NCBI GenBank assembly: GCA_035720425.1
Contig: DASTOB010000040.1
Span: 1 to 26,195 of the forward strand
Source: DASTOB01 sp035720425
GTDB lineage: Bacteria; Chloroflexota; Limnocylindria; Limnocylindrales; CSP1-4
Direction of reading: 5' to 3'
DNA length: 26,195 bases
Positions 8,071 through 15,630 of the stretch are shown here, piece after piece (position 1 is the first letter of the stretch; the number at the start of each line of letters is the position of its first letter). A program made the position numbers and the translations under genes. The notes below the pieces were generated by a model. It was not told the DNA's origin and did not search any database. It saw nothing but the letters and a program-made list of their open reading frames with translations.

Positions 8071-9269
8071 TGGACGGACACGCGATCACGATGCTCGGCA
8101 CGGGGCTGATCGGCGACTTCTACACGATGACCCTGCACGGGCGTCGCGGCCGGGATCGGGTCCGGGTGGTCTACTCGCGCAGCGAGTCTCGTGGGGCGGC
8201 CTTCCGCGAGCGCTGGTCGATCCCGGAATCCACGACAGACCTGCGGGCGGCGATCGAACACCCGGACACGAACGCCGTCGTGATCGGCGTGCCGAACTTC
8301 CTCCACGTCGAGGCGGTCGAGCTCGCGGCGAAGGCGGGCAAGGCGGTCCTGTGCACGAAGCCACTCGGGCGCAACGCCGAGGAGGCGCGCCGGATCCTCG
8401 ACGCCGTCGAGTCGGCCGGCGTCTTCGGCGGCTACCTCGAGGACCTGTGCTACACCCCCAAGAGCCTCAAGGCGACGGCCGCCGTGCGCGACGGGGCCAT
8501 CGGCGAGGTGACCTGGGTCCGCTCGCGCGAGACGCATCCAGGCCCGCACTCGGCCTGGTTCTGGGACGGGCGCAAGACCGGCGGGGGCGCGATCGTCGAT
8601 CTCGGCTGCCACTGCATCGAGATCATTCGCAGCTTCGTCGGCAAGGGGAACCGGCCGGTCGAGGTCCTGTGCCACACCGACACGCTCGTCCACCCGATCG
8701 CCGACGAGGACAATGCGATCGCCCTCATCCGGTTCGAGTCCGGCGCGATCGGCCAGTTCGAGGTGAGCTGGACGTTCCGCGGCGGGATGGACCTGCGCGA
8801 CGAGGTGGCCGGCACGCGCGGCACGATCTGGATGAACCACTTCCTGCGCACCGGCTTCGAGATGTTCACCGCGGGTGGCGGAGGCGGCTACGTCGCGGAG
8901 AAGGCCGAGACGAGCGCCGGCTGGCTGTTCCCGGTCGGCGACGAGGTGTCGGAGCTCGGCTACGCCGACATGTTCGACGACATGTTCAACGCGATCGACG
9001 AGGGGCGGGCGCCCCGCGAGACGCTGTACGACGGGTATGTCGTCAACGCGGTCATTGACGCCTGCTACCAATCGGCCCGGGAGCACGCGTGGGTGCCCGT
9101 CGAGCTCGACTGGCGTGCCGGCACGACGCCGCGCATCGCGAGCACGCCGGAGCGCTTCGAGGGCCTGGTCGTCATCAAGCGCGAGACGCTGCCGGACGGC
9201 CGGCACAAGCTGATCCTGATGGATGAGGCGTCCGGCGACTTCACCGACCGCGTCGTGGCCGGTAACTGA
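8070..9269 (+). CDS. Gfo/Idh/MocA-family oxidoreductase
   Basis: A 399-residue NAD(P)-dependent sugar dehydrogenase. The Rossmann motif is GTGLIG (residues 10-15). The catalytic lysine is K97 in TKPLG, where the family usually has EKP. The GGGAIVDLGCHCIE segment supplies D177 and H181, the usual active-site pair. The C-terminal half is the alpha/beta dimerisation and substrate domain. The start ATG shares one base with the upstream stop (TGATG) and has GGAGGAAC upstream at 8058-8065. It is the last gene of the operon, followed by a strong hairpin. It could oxidise an aldose, an inositol or a glycoside; nothing in the sequence fixes which. Confidence 0.9.
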   Translation: MDGHAITMLGTGLIGDFYTMTLHGRRGRDRVRVVYSRSESRGAAFRERWSIPESTTDLRAAIEHPDTNAVVIGVPNFLHVEAVELAAKAGKAVLCTKPLGRNAEEARRILDAVESAGVFGGYLEDLCYTPKSLKATAAVRDGAIGEVTWVRSRETHPGPHSAWFWDGRKTGGGAIVDLGCHCIEIIRSFVGKGNRPVEVLCHTDTLVHPIADEDNAIALIRFESGAIGQFEVSWTFRGGMDLRDEVAGTRGTIWMNHFLRTGFEMFTAGGGGGYVAEKAETSAGWLFPVGDEVSELGYADMFDDMFNAIDEGRAPRETLYDGYVVNAVIDACYQSAREHAWVPVELDWRAGTTPRIASTPERFEGLVVIKRETLPDGRHKLILMDEASGDFTDRVVAGN

Positions 9270-9365
9270 GCCCCGCGCGGTCCCCCAGGCGAATCGCGCC
9301 AGAAGCGCGTCACCTGACCTGGACGCCTGAAAGGTCGCGCGCAGGGCTGGCGTCGAGGCGGGGCA

Positions 9366-9399
9366 CCGACGCCGCCGGGTGGGCCCCCGGCGGCGTCGG
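9366..9399. terminator. Perfect 14-bp hairpin between convergent operons
   Basis: Arms 9366-9379 and 9386-9399 (CCGACGCCGCCGGG and its complement) pair perfectly around a 6-base loop. It lies about 100 bases past the dehydrogenase stop and about 25 bases past the stop of the large minus-strand gene. Neither strand has a clear T tract, so it may act with Rho or as a 3'-end barrier for both transcripts. Confidence 0.7.
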
Positions 9400-9422
9400 A
9401 TTGGGGCCGGGTGGGACTCGGG

Positions 9423-12400
9423 TTACGGCAGCGTCGAGATGCCGTCGCCCTCGAATTGCACCCAGTTGAGGTTGAACAGGTTGTTGCCGGTCGCACCGCC
9501 CGGAATCGAGCGGACGACGAGGAAGATCGAATGGGCGCCACCGGGGTCGGTGATCGGGAAGCTCTGGCTCTGCCAGGTCGCCGCGTTGCCGGTGGAGGTC
9601 AGGTTGGCCGTAAGGAGGAGCGGCCCGGTGATCGTGTCGAGGCGGACGTCGACCGCGGCGAGCGGGTTCCCGGCGGGGATCGCCGTTCCGGTACTCGCGA
9701 TGCGGAACGTCAGCGCGTCGATGTCCTGGAGGTTGAACGATCCGTTGAGAAGGAGCCAGTCGTTGTTGCTCATCGAGCCGCGGTGCTGGCCGCCCCCGCC
9801 CGGGTCGTTCGTCGTCTGGACGTTCGTGCCCTGCTGCTCGATGACGAACTCGACCTCCTGGCGCTTCTGACGAACCTGGACTTGCTCGACGGTAGTCAGC
9901 GCCGGCACGCCGCCCGGGCCACCGAGGTCGGTGTACGAGGCGCTGATCACCCCGAACACGTTGCCGCCGTGCGATACGTCGTCGGCGATGGTCGGCAGCA
10001 CGCCTGAGCAGCCAGTCTGAGTCTCCTGGGCGTGGCCGTGCTCGTCGTGCCCGAGCACGAAGGTGACCTCGACCCGGCTGCAGTCGATCGCGCCGTCCTC
10101 GGGGTCGTTCACGGTAACGGCCCATGGGATGCTCTCGCCGAAGGCGAACAGGCCGCCGTCGACAGGCGCATCGATGACGATCGCCGGCGCGGTGTTGCCC
10201 ACCGTGATGGTCGTGTTCGCAGAGCTGCTCTTGCCGCTCGAGTCGGTCACGGTGAGGCGGGCCGTGAATTGCCCGATCGCCGTGTAGGTGTGGGACGGGT
10301 GCGGATCCATCGAGTCGATCGTCCCGTTCCCGTCGAAGTCCCAGGCGAACGAGATCGACTCACCCGGATCCGGGTCGAACGACCCTTCGCTCGAGAACTG
10401 GACCGTCAACGGCACCGCGCCGCTGGTCGGAGAGGCCGACAGCGATACGACTGGCGTCCGCGTGCCCTTGACGTAGTCCCAGCGGTACAGGCCCGCGTCC
10501 TGGTTGATGTTGAAGAACCCGTCGCCGTACGTCAGCAGGTAGAAATGCCCGCTGTCGTCGAACTGGAGGTCCATGGGATTGTCGCACTCGAACGGGAACG
10601 GCGTGACCACGTTTGCCTGTCCGCAGTCGAGCAACCGGTTGATCTTCTGGATCCGCCCGTGCGAATCGAGCCGGATCTCGCGCAGGAAGTCGCGGGTGAA
10701 CTCGCCGAAGAAGACCGAGCCGTCGTAGTACGGCGGGAACTTGGTCTCGTCGGGGTTGTCCGGATCGAAGGTGTAGGCCGCCGCGCCGTGCGGGCCGACG
10801 CCACCTGTGAGCAACTCGGGGAAGACGCGCGGGCAGTTCGTCGTGCCCGAGCCGTTGTAGTACTCGAAGCAGGGGGTCCCGAGCGGGTTGACTGCCCGGT
10901 TCTCAGGCGTGAACGAGTACCACATCTCAGGGTTGGTGACCGGCGGGCCGAACTCGAGCCCGGGCTCGACCGTCGGGCCGCCACCCAGATTCCAGCGCGA
11001 GTCGTTGAGCGGACCCCGCGTGGGATTGTTGCACTCGTGGACCTGCGGCGGGCTGTCGAGCGGCTGAGAGGTATTGAAGTTCCAGCGGTAGTACGGCAGA
11101 TCCGTCTTGTAGCACAGCGGCCAGCCGTAGTTGGACGGCTCGCGAACGACCATGAATCGACCGGTGCCGGCCGGCCCACGGAAGTTCGTCGGGGTCTGCG
11201 AGTCGGGTGAGTAGTCGGTGATGTAGGCGACGTCGTTGTCGTCGACCTGGATGCGGAACGGGTTGCGGAAGCCCATCGCGTAGATCTCGGGGCGAGTCTT
11301 CTCCTGCCCAACCGCGAACAGGTTTCCGTCCGGAACGGTGTACGCCCCACCGAGCTGATTCGCTTCCTCGGGCGCGATGGCGCCCTCCTTGACGGTAATT
11401 CGGAGGATCTTGCCGCGCAGGTCGTTCGTGTTCTGCGACGACCGTCGGGCGTCGACGTGCGGGGCGTTGAACAGACCGGCTGCCGTGATCATGTCGTTGA
11501 ACGGGCCAAACCCGCCGGAGTTGCCGCCTCCGGCCGGCGTATCGTCGCCGGTCACCAGCCACAGGTTGTTGTGGCGGTCGAAGTCGATGTCGCCGGCGAC
11601 GTGGCAGCAGGCGCCGCGGTTCTGGGGGACGCGCAGGATCTCCTCCTCGGACGTCACGTCGAGGTGCGCCGGAGTCGTCGCGGTCGCGTCGACGAACTTG
11701 AACCGGGACAGTTGGAAGTAGCCGACCCACGGATCCCACACGCTGTACGACGCGCCGGTGTTCGGGGCGTTTCCCGTCGGTGTCGTCTGGGTCACGATCG
11801 AGCCGTCCGAGAGCTTGACGTCCTTGACCGTCGGCGGCGAGTAGTACAGGTACACCCAGCGGTTCGTGGCGAAGTCGTTGTCGATCCCGGGCCCGTACAT
11901 GCCGTCCTCGCTGGCCATGTAGACCGGGATCTGGGCGAGGAGCGTCGTCGTGTTCGTCTCCGGGTCGTGGAGGCGGACGCCACCGCGGCGATCGGTCTGG
12001 ATGACGCGGCCGTCGGGCAGCACGTCGAAGCCGATCGGTTCGCTGATGTTGGGCTGGGTCGTGATCTTCGTCTGCTGGTAGTTGGCGATGACCGTCGCGC
12101 CGCAGTCGCTGTAGACCGGGTCGCTGACGCCGGCCGCCCAGCGGATCGCGCCGGCCAGATAGGTTCGGAAATTGCCGTCGTTGAAGGCGGCCGCGCTGTT
12201 GCCGATGGCGCTGTAGAACGACCTACCGCCACGCCAGTCCTTGCACCATGAGACTGGATGGTCGTAGCCCATCGTGCCGCCGACGATGCCCGTGAGCCGC
12301 TCGCCCCATGGCTGGACCTCGAACGAGCCGACCTCATCGACGAGCTCGACGACGGTCGCAAGGACGTGGCTCTCGCCGCGGACGTTCGCCTCGAAGTTGT

Positions 12401-12923
12401 ACCAGGCATCGGTCCACGACCAGTATTCGGGAACGTCCTTCGAGGCGTCGTGGACCCGGTCGGCCACCTTGATCGTCCCTGGCTGGACATGGGTCCGGCT
12501 CGAGGCGCGGGTGCCGATCACCTCCGTCAGGAACTCCCAGTCTGTCTCGGCCTCGATCGCGCCGCCGATCGACACGACTCCGCCGCCGGCATGGAAGTAG
12601 TCCTCGAATGCGCCGCGCTGAGCGGCATTGAGCGAGTTGCCGCTGTTCGCCAGCAGGATGACCGCCCGGAAGCGGGCGAGATTCTCGTCGGTGAACTGGG
12701 TGGGATCGCCGTTCGACTGAACGGTGAAGCTGTGTGCCTTGCCCAGGTCTCTGACGGCTTTTACGGCCGCGTTGGCAAGGGCCACTGGGGCGCCCCGCGT
12801 GTAGACGTATACGCGGTACTCGGGGTTGCTCGCCTGGTCGGGTGGGGCCGACAGCGCCGCCGGCGCGATGAGCACCGATCCAACGAGCGTGATCAGGCTG
12901 GCAATACCGATCGCCTTGCGCAT
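9423..12923 (-). CDS. Secreted ThuA / PQQ-type sugar dehydrogenase / PKD / CBM-like multidomain protein
   Basis: A 1166-residue exported protein. The signal peptide (MRKAIGIASLITLVGSVLIAPAALSA) spans residues 1-26. A ThuA-like glutamine-amidotransferase-fold domain follows (about 33-285; YRVYVYTRG, FEDYFHAGGGVVSIGG). A soluble glucose/sorbosone dehydrogenase beta-propeller covers about 305-815, with landmarks CCHVAGDIDFD, TNDLRGKILRI, YAMGFRNPFRI and GPHGAAAYTFDP. A PKD domain lies at about 823-907 (SFAWDFDGNG). The C-terminus (about 1010-1166) resembles a carbohydrate-binding beta-sandwich (GSMSNNDWLLLNGSFNLQDIDALTFR). The start at 12923 has GAGGAGGT four bases upstream; an ATG 45 bases earlier lacks this and would delay the signal peptide. 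Family knowledge suggests PQQ-dependent oxidation of sugars outside the membrane, but PQQ use is unproven. It follows the TAT-signal TIM-barrel gene. Confidence 0.9.
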   Translation of the reverse strand: MRKAIGIASLITLVGSVLIAPAALSAPPDQASNPEYRVYVYTRGAPVALANAAVKAVRDLGKAHSFTVQSNGDPTQFTDENLARFRAVILLANSGNSLNAAQRGAFEDYFHAGGGVVSIGGAIEAETDWEFLTEVIGTRASSRTHVQPGTIKVADRVHDASKDVPEYWSWTDAWYNFEANVRGESHVLATVVELVDEVGSFEVQPWGERLTGIVGGTMGYDHPVSWCKDWRGGRSFYSAIGNSAAAFNDGNFRTYLAGAIRWAAGVSDPVYSDCGATVIANYQQTKITTQPNISEPIGFDVLPDGRVIQTDRRGGVRLHDPETNTTTLLAQIPVYMASEDGMYGPGIDNDFATNRWVYLYYSPPTVKDVKLSDGSIVTQTTPTGNAPNTGASYSVWDPWVGYFQLSRFKFVDATATTPAHLDVTSEEEILRVPQNRGACCHVAGDIDFDRHNNLWLVTGDDTPAGGGNSGGFGPFNDMITAAGLFNAPHVDARRSSQNTNDLRGKILRITVKEGAIAPEEANQLGGAYTVPDGNLFAVGQEKTRPEIYAMGFRNPFRIQVDDNDVAYITDYSPDSQTPTNFRGPAGTGRFMVVREPSNYGWPLCYKTDLPYYRWNFNTSQPLDSPPQVHECNNPTRGPLNDSRWNLGGGPTVEPGLEFGPPVTNPEMWYSFTPENRAVNPLGTPCFEYYNGSGTTNCPRVFPELLTGGVGPHGAAAYTFDPDNPDETKFPPYYDGSVFFGEFTRDFLREIRLDSHGRIQKINRLLDCGQANVVTPFPFECDNPMDLQFDDSGHFYLLTYGDGFFNINQDAGLYRWDYVKGTRTPVVSLSASPTSGAVPLTVQFSSEGSFDPDPGESISFAWDFDGNGTIDSMDPHPSHTYTAIGQFTARLTVTDSSGKSSSANTTITVGNTAPAIVIDAPVDGGLFAFGESIPWAVTVNDPEDGAIDCSRVEVTFVLGHDEHGHAQETQTGCSGVLPTIADDVSHGGNVFGVISASYTDLGGPGGVPALTTVEQVQVRQKRQEVEFVIEQQGTNVQTTNDPGGGGQHRGSMSNNDWLLLNGSFNLQDIDALTFRIASTGTAIPAGNPLAAVDVRLDTITGPLLLTANLTSTGNAATWQSQSFPITDPGGAHSIFLVVRSIPGGATGNNLFNLNWVQFEGDGISTLP

Positions 12924-13007
12924 CGAGACCTCCTCACATCGGGCACTTGTGTGGTGGTTGGCGGGCATGCCGAATCACGGCCGGGCAGGCCCTGATGGCC
13001 TCAGGCT

Positions 13008-13076
13008 CCGGCGCGGCCGGTGGATGCCGCGCCGGGAGCATTGGCTACGTTCCGGTCGCCGCTGGCGATGGCCGGA
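13008..13076 (-). other. Two intercistronic hairpins between exported-enzyme genes
   Basis: Arms 13008-13017 and 13026-13035 (CCGGCGCGGC and complement) form a perfect 10-bp stem with an 8-base loop. A second, bulged hairpin lies at 13051-13076 (TCCGG-TCGCC / GGCGA-CCGGA). Both lie in the 163-base gap after the TAT-signal gene and before the propeller gene. No T tract follows, so mRNA stabilisation or partial attenuation is likelier than full termination. Confidence 0.5.
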
Positions 13077-13086
13077 AGGCGATGGA

Positions 13087-14382
13087 TCAGCCGCGCAGGG
13101 CGACCATGTTGGTGCCGCTGAGCTTCGAGACACGCAGGCTACGGCCGGGGTCGCCGGAACCGCCGGGGGCGTTGTCCTGCTCGTAGTTGGGATTGTGGAA
13201 TCCCTTTGCGCCCTGGGTCTGGAAGAGATGCCGGAAATCGATGTCGCCGGTACCGAAGGGTACGAAGTTGTAGCCGTTCCCTACCCCCGGAGCCTGACCA
13301 GTCGATTCGCCGTCCTTCGCGTGGTAGAGCGGGATGCGCTTGGTGTTCGACGAGATGTAGGCAGGGACGTCGAAGATGAGCTCCCGCCGGTTGCCATCCC
13401 AGTCGTAATACCAGCGATGCTGGTGCTGGGCGACATGAGCCCAGTAGATGTCCAGCTCGATGCCGCACAGGTCCGGCCGCGTGATCTCGAGGTAGTACTC
13501 CATGAGCCGCTTGCCCGACTCGCCCCGAACGACCTGTGGAGTCGCCAGCGGCTCGCCGGTGACGCGGTTGACCGTGACCTCAACCATCGGGCCGTCCTGC
13601 AGGAAGTTGTAGGCCGGCGAGTGGTTGTGGGGGTAGAGTTGGATGTCGAAGCTCGCGATGCTCAGCTCGTTGAGAGCCTCCCACTTCTCGCCAGCGATGT
13701 CCCAGGCCTCGACGTTCCGGTTGTTCGCGCTCGTCGGGTCGTTGCCGGTGCCCATGTACTTCATGCCGAGGATCGCCGCGAACTCGAGCTCGGTCAGGTA
13801 GCGCAGCTCGTCGGCCGCGGACATCGTGCCGCCCGCGCTGTTCGGCCCGAACCACGTGTTCGGGATGAAGCCATGGTTACCGATCGCGCGCAGGCCGAAC
13901 TCGTCGAGGAAACCGCGTAGCCGGCCGGCGTAGGCAAGGTAGTTGGCACGGCCTTCGGCGCTGGCGTTGTACGCGGCCGTTCCCCCCGGGTTGTTGGCGT
14001 TCTGGCCGTAACCGGCGAACTCGATCTGCGTGAAGCCGATGCCGGCAAGATATTCGAACAGTTCGCGCCAGCCGCCGGGGAGCGGCACGAGCGGCCCGAG
14101 ATCGGTGGGATCCTCCGGGAAGCCCGGGCCGCCCAGGAAGCCCATCGTAGGCGAGACGCCAAGGCTCGCTGCTGCTGCGATGCCGATGCGACTCGGAACG
14201 TCACGCTGGGTGAAAGTGATCGTGCCGACCTTGTCTTCGGGGATCAGCCGCCCGTTTGCGCTGCCGGCCTTCGGGGCGGCGAACACTGAAGCCCCGGCGA
14301 AGGTTGACAGCGCGGCGGCGGCCGCTGTGCCGGCTCCGACCTTGAGGAGTGCGCGCCTGCTGATGCTGCGATCCAGAACCAT
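13087..14382 (-). CDS. TAT-exported TIM-barrel sugar isomerase/epimerase-like protein
   Basis: A 431-residue member of the xylose isomerase-like / AP-endonuclease-2 TIM-barrel superfamily. It carries a twin-arginine signal (SRRALLKVGAG, R9-R10, then an Ala-rich core ending near residue 35), so it is exported folded, probably with metal. Candidate metal and catalytic residues are in FTQIEFAGYG, AIGNHGF, YPHNHSP, CGIELDIYWA and LYHAKD. The start at 14382 has TGGAGGAA four bases upstream; the frame is open for 24 more codons but these would bury the TAT signal. Cytoplasmic members isomerise phosphosugars, whereas exported ones are annotated 'sugar phosphate isomerase/epimerase' without proof. 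With a DUF1080 gene and Gfo/Idh genes nearby, a lyase acting on 3-keto-glycosides is a reasonable alternative. It is first in an operon with the propeller protein. Confidence 0.87.
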   Translation of the reverse strand: MVLDRSISRRALLKVGAGTAAAAALSTFAGASVFAAPKAGSANGRLIPEDKVGTITFTQRDVPSRIGIAAAASLGVSPTMGFLGGPGFPEDPTDLGPLVPLPGGWRELFEYLAGIGFTQIEFAGYGQNANNPGGTAAYNASAEGRANYLAYAGRLRGFLDEFGLRAIGNHGFIPNTWFGPNSAGGTMSAADELRYLTELEFAAILGMKYMGTGNDPTSANNRNVEAWDIAGEKWEALNELSIASFDIQLYPHNHSPAYNFLQDGPMVEVTVNRVTGEPLATPQVVRGESGKRLMEYYLEITRPDLCGIELDIYWAHVAQHQHRWYYDWDGNRRELIFDVPAYISSNTKRIPLYHAKDGESTGQAPGVGNGYNFVPFGTGDIDFRHLFQTQGAKGFHNPNYEQDNAPGGSGDPGRSLRVSKLSGTNMVALRG

Positions 14383-14524
14383 GCCGTTCCTCCAGTCTCC
14401 TGTGACTACGCCATTCCTCGCCAGATCGGGAAGCGGGAGCCCCGACGCCGTCATTCCACGAAGGGGAAGGGTGGCGAGGGGGAGGGGTTGCGAAGGGGAA
14501 GGTTGCGGTGGTTACACGGGGCCG

Positions 14525-14635
14525 CTAAGCCAGGAATCGGTCCCTCCACGTGCCGGCCTGGAAATCCGGATGCGACTGGTTTCGCAGGACTGCCGCGGGA
14601 CGTCTCAGGGAGCGCGCCTGGGCAGCCATGCTCAT
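14525..14635 (-). CDS. Possible 36-residue small ORF or leader peptide
   Basis: An ATG at 14635 (with a second in-frame ATG two codons later) follows GAGGAG on the minus strand and opens a 36-codon frame rich in Arg, Ala and Gln. It lies between the predicted outward promoter near 14700 and the TAT-signal gene, with 142 bases between its stop and the next start. I recognise no family. It could be a translated leader ORF or chance; the ribosome site is its only support. Confidence 0.25.
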   Translation of the reverse strand: MSMAAQARSLRRPAAVLRNQSHPDFQAGTWRDRFLA

Positions 14636-14698
14636 TTCTCCTCGCCGACGGGCCGTCCCGGAGTCGAGCCGGGTCATCGATAACTTCGGCGCCTTACG

Positions 14699-14728
14699 AT
14701 CATACTTCGTAATGTCAAGTGCAAAAGT
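14699..14728 (-). promoter_or_regulatory. Shared promoter/operator element, left copy (minus-directed)
   Basis: Read on the minus strand, ACTTTTGCACTTGACA (14728-14713) is followed 8 bases later by TATGAT (14704-14699). The 16 bases are identical to those at 17072-17087, in the opposite orientation. Transcription would start near 14692 and run toward the TAT-signal and propeller genes. ACTTTT at 18 bases from the -10 is a poor -35, so the conserved block is more likely a regulator site overlapping the promoter. TTACGA/TCGTAA overlaps the -10. Confidence 0.6.
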
Positions 14729-14743
14729 GTGCCGATCTGACTT

Positions 14744-14773
14744 CGAACCTGGCACGTCGTCGGCATAGGTTCG
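14744..14773. repeat. 7-bp inverted repeat upstream of the DUF1080 gene
   Basis: CGAACCT (14744-14750) and AGGTTCG (14767-14773) are exact complements with a 16-base spacer. The repeat ends 12 bases before a TATGGT (14786-14791) that could be the -10 of the DUF1080 gene. It could be an operator half-site pair or chance. Confidence 0.3.
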
Positions 14774-14826
14774 GCCCGTACGTGGTATGGTCGGGCACCT
14801 TGTCGCAACGATGGGTGCTGGCTGGG

Positions 14827-15570
14827 ATGGATCAGCAGGTTCAGCACCGCGCCGGCCTCGGCCTGGCGGCCGTCCTCCTCATCGCCGCGGCCGCCTGTGA
14901 TGGACTGGGTGGGACTCCGAATCCAGGGTCGAGCCCGAAGCACTCGGCATCGCCGGAATCGCCAGCCGGACCGTGGATCGAGCTGTTTGATGGCCGGCGG
15001 ACGACTGGCCTGCGCGGGTATGGGCAAGAGGAGTTCCCATTCGGGCGCTGGATCGTCCGCGACGGCCGGTTGTGGACGGTGCCTGGACTGGGTATCGATC
15101 TGATCACGACCGAGGCCTTCACGGACTTTGAACTCGAGTTCACCTGGGCCGTGACCGAGGGCGGCAATGGCGGCGTGATCTACCGCGTGATCGAATCCGA
15201 TCAACCGGCGTGGACGACCGGTCCGGAGTACCAGATCCTTGATGACATCGGCCATCCGGACGGCGCCGACCCGACGACCTCCGCAGCCGCCGCCTACGAC
15301 CTCATCGCCCCGCAGGCAACCAAGGTGCTTGCGCCAGTCGGAGAGGACAACGAAGGGCGCGTCGTGGTACAGGGCCGGTCCGTGGAGCACTGGCTGAACG
15401 GCGACGTTGTCGTCGCCTATGAGTGGGGGGCGGACGAGTTGCGACCGCTGATCGCCAGCAGCAAGTTCCGGGAGTTCGGCGATTTCATGGCGGCCGACAG
15501 CGGCAAGATCGCCTTCCAGCACCACGGCGAGGAAATCTCGTTCGGCGTTGTTCGGATCCGCCGTCTCTGA
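14827..15570 (+). CDS. DUF1080 lipoprotein, 3-keto-disaccharide hydrolase family (PF06439)
   Basis: A 247-residue surface lipoprotein. The signal peptide ends in a lipobox (IAAAAC, C24), then a Ser/Pro/Gly linker to about residue 45. The DUF1080 beta-sandwich follows, with family landmarks WIELFDGR, LRGYG, DLITTEAFTDFELEF, GGNGGVIYRV, GPEYQILDD, VEHWLNGDVVVAYE, ASSKF and GKIAFQHHG. Characterised members hydrolyse 3-keto-disaccharides or hydrate related 3-keto-glycal intermediates; the exact reaction here is unproven. ATG 14827 gives a normal lipoprotein signal. The frame extends to an ATG at 14719 that overlaps the regulatory region and lacks a signal, so I reject it; a TTG at 14800, eight bases after a -10-like TATGGT, is possible. 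It converges on the ROK repressor gene. Confidence 0.88.
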   Translation: MDQQVQHRAGLGLAAVLLIAAAACDGLGGTPNPGSSPKHSASPESPAGPWIELFDGRRTTGLRGYGQEEFPFGRWIVRDGRLWTVPGLGIDLITTEAFTDFELEFTWAVTEGGNGGVIYRVIESDQPAWTTGPEYQILDDIGHPDGADPTTSAAAAYDLIAPQATKVLAPVGEDNEGRVVVQGRSVEHWLNGDVVVAYEWGADELRPLIASSKFREFGDFMAADSGKIAFQHHGEEISFGVVRIRRL

Positions 15571-15578
15571 CCGCGGAT

Positions 15579-15600
15579 CGTGCGGGAACCGGTTCGCACG
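15579..15600. terminator. Hairpin between convergent DUF1080 and ROK genes
   Basis: CGTGCG and CGCACG pair as a 6-bp stem, extended by two G-U pairs, around a 6-base AACCGG loop. It lies 8 bases past the DUF1080 stop and 30 bases past the ROK stop. No T tract follows on either strand. Confidence 0.45.
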
Positions 15601-15630
15601 CGATGATCCAGCCGGCGGCGAGCGCCACCG

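Larger units (their letters stand above)
14383..14826. other. Divergent regulatory region between TAT-signal gene and DUF1080 gene
   Basis: This 444-base region serves transcripts in both directions. It holds a possible small minus-strand ORF (14525-14635), the 16-base element shared with the other side of the locus (14713-14728), the inverted repeat TTACGA/TCGTAA (14694-14699 and 14707-14712), a 7-bp inverted repeat CGAACCT/AGGTTCG (14744-14773), and a -10-like TATGGT at 14786-14791 for the plus strand. The part from 14400 to 14520 is G-rich on the plus strand and I see nothing else in it. Confidence 0.6.

Noticed and set aside
14657..14673. A 5-bp stem with a 7-base loop (CCCGG/CCGGG) resembling a tRNA T-arm on the minus strand
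   Set aside because: The loop reads CTCGACT, not TTCRANN, and no matching acceptor, D or anticodon arm is present at the right distances.
14719..14826. Upstream ATG extending the DUF1080 lipoprotein
   Set aside because: It begins inside the shared 16-base element and would place 36 residues before a clear lipoprotein signal peptide.
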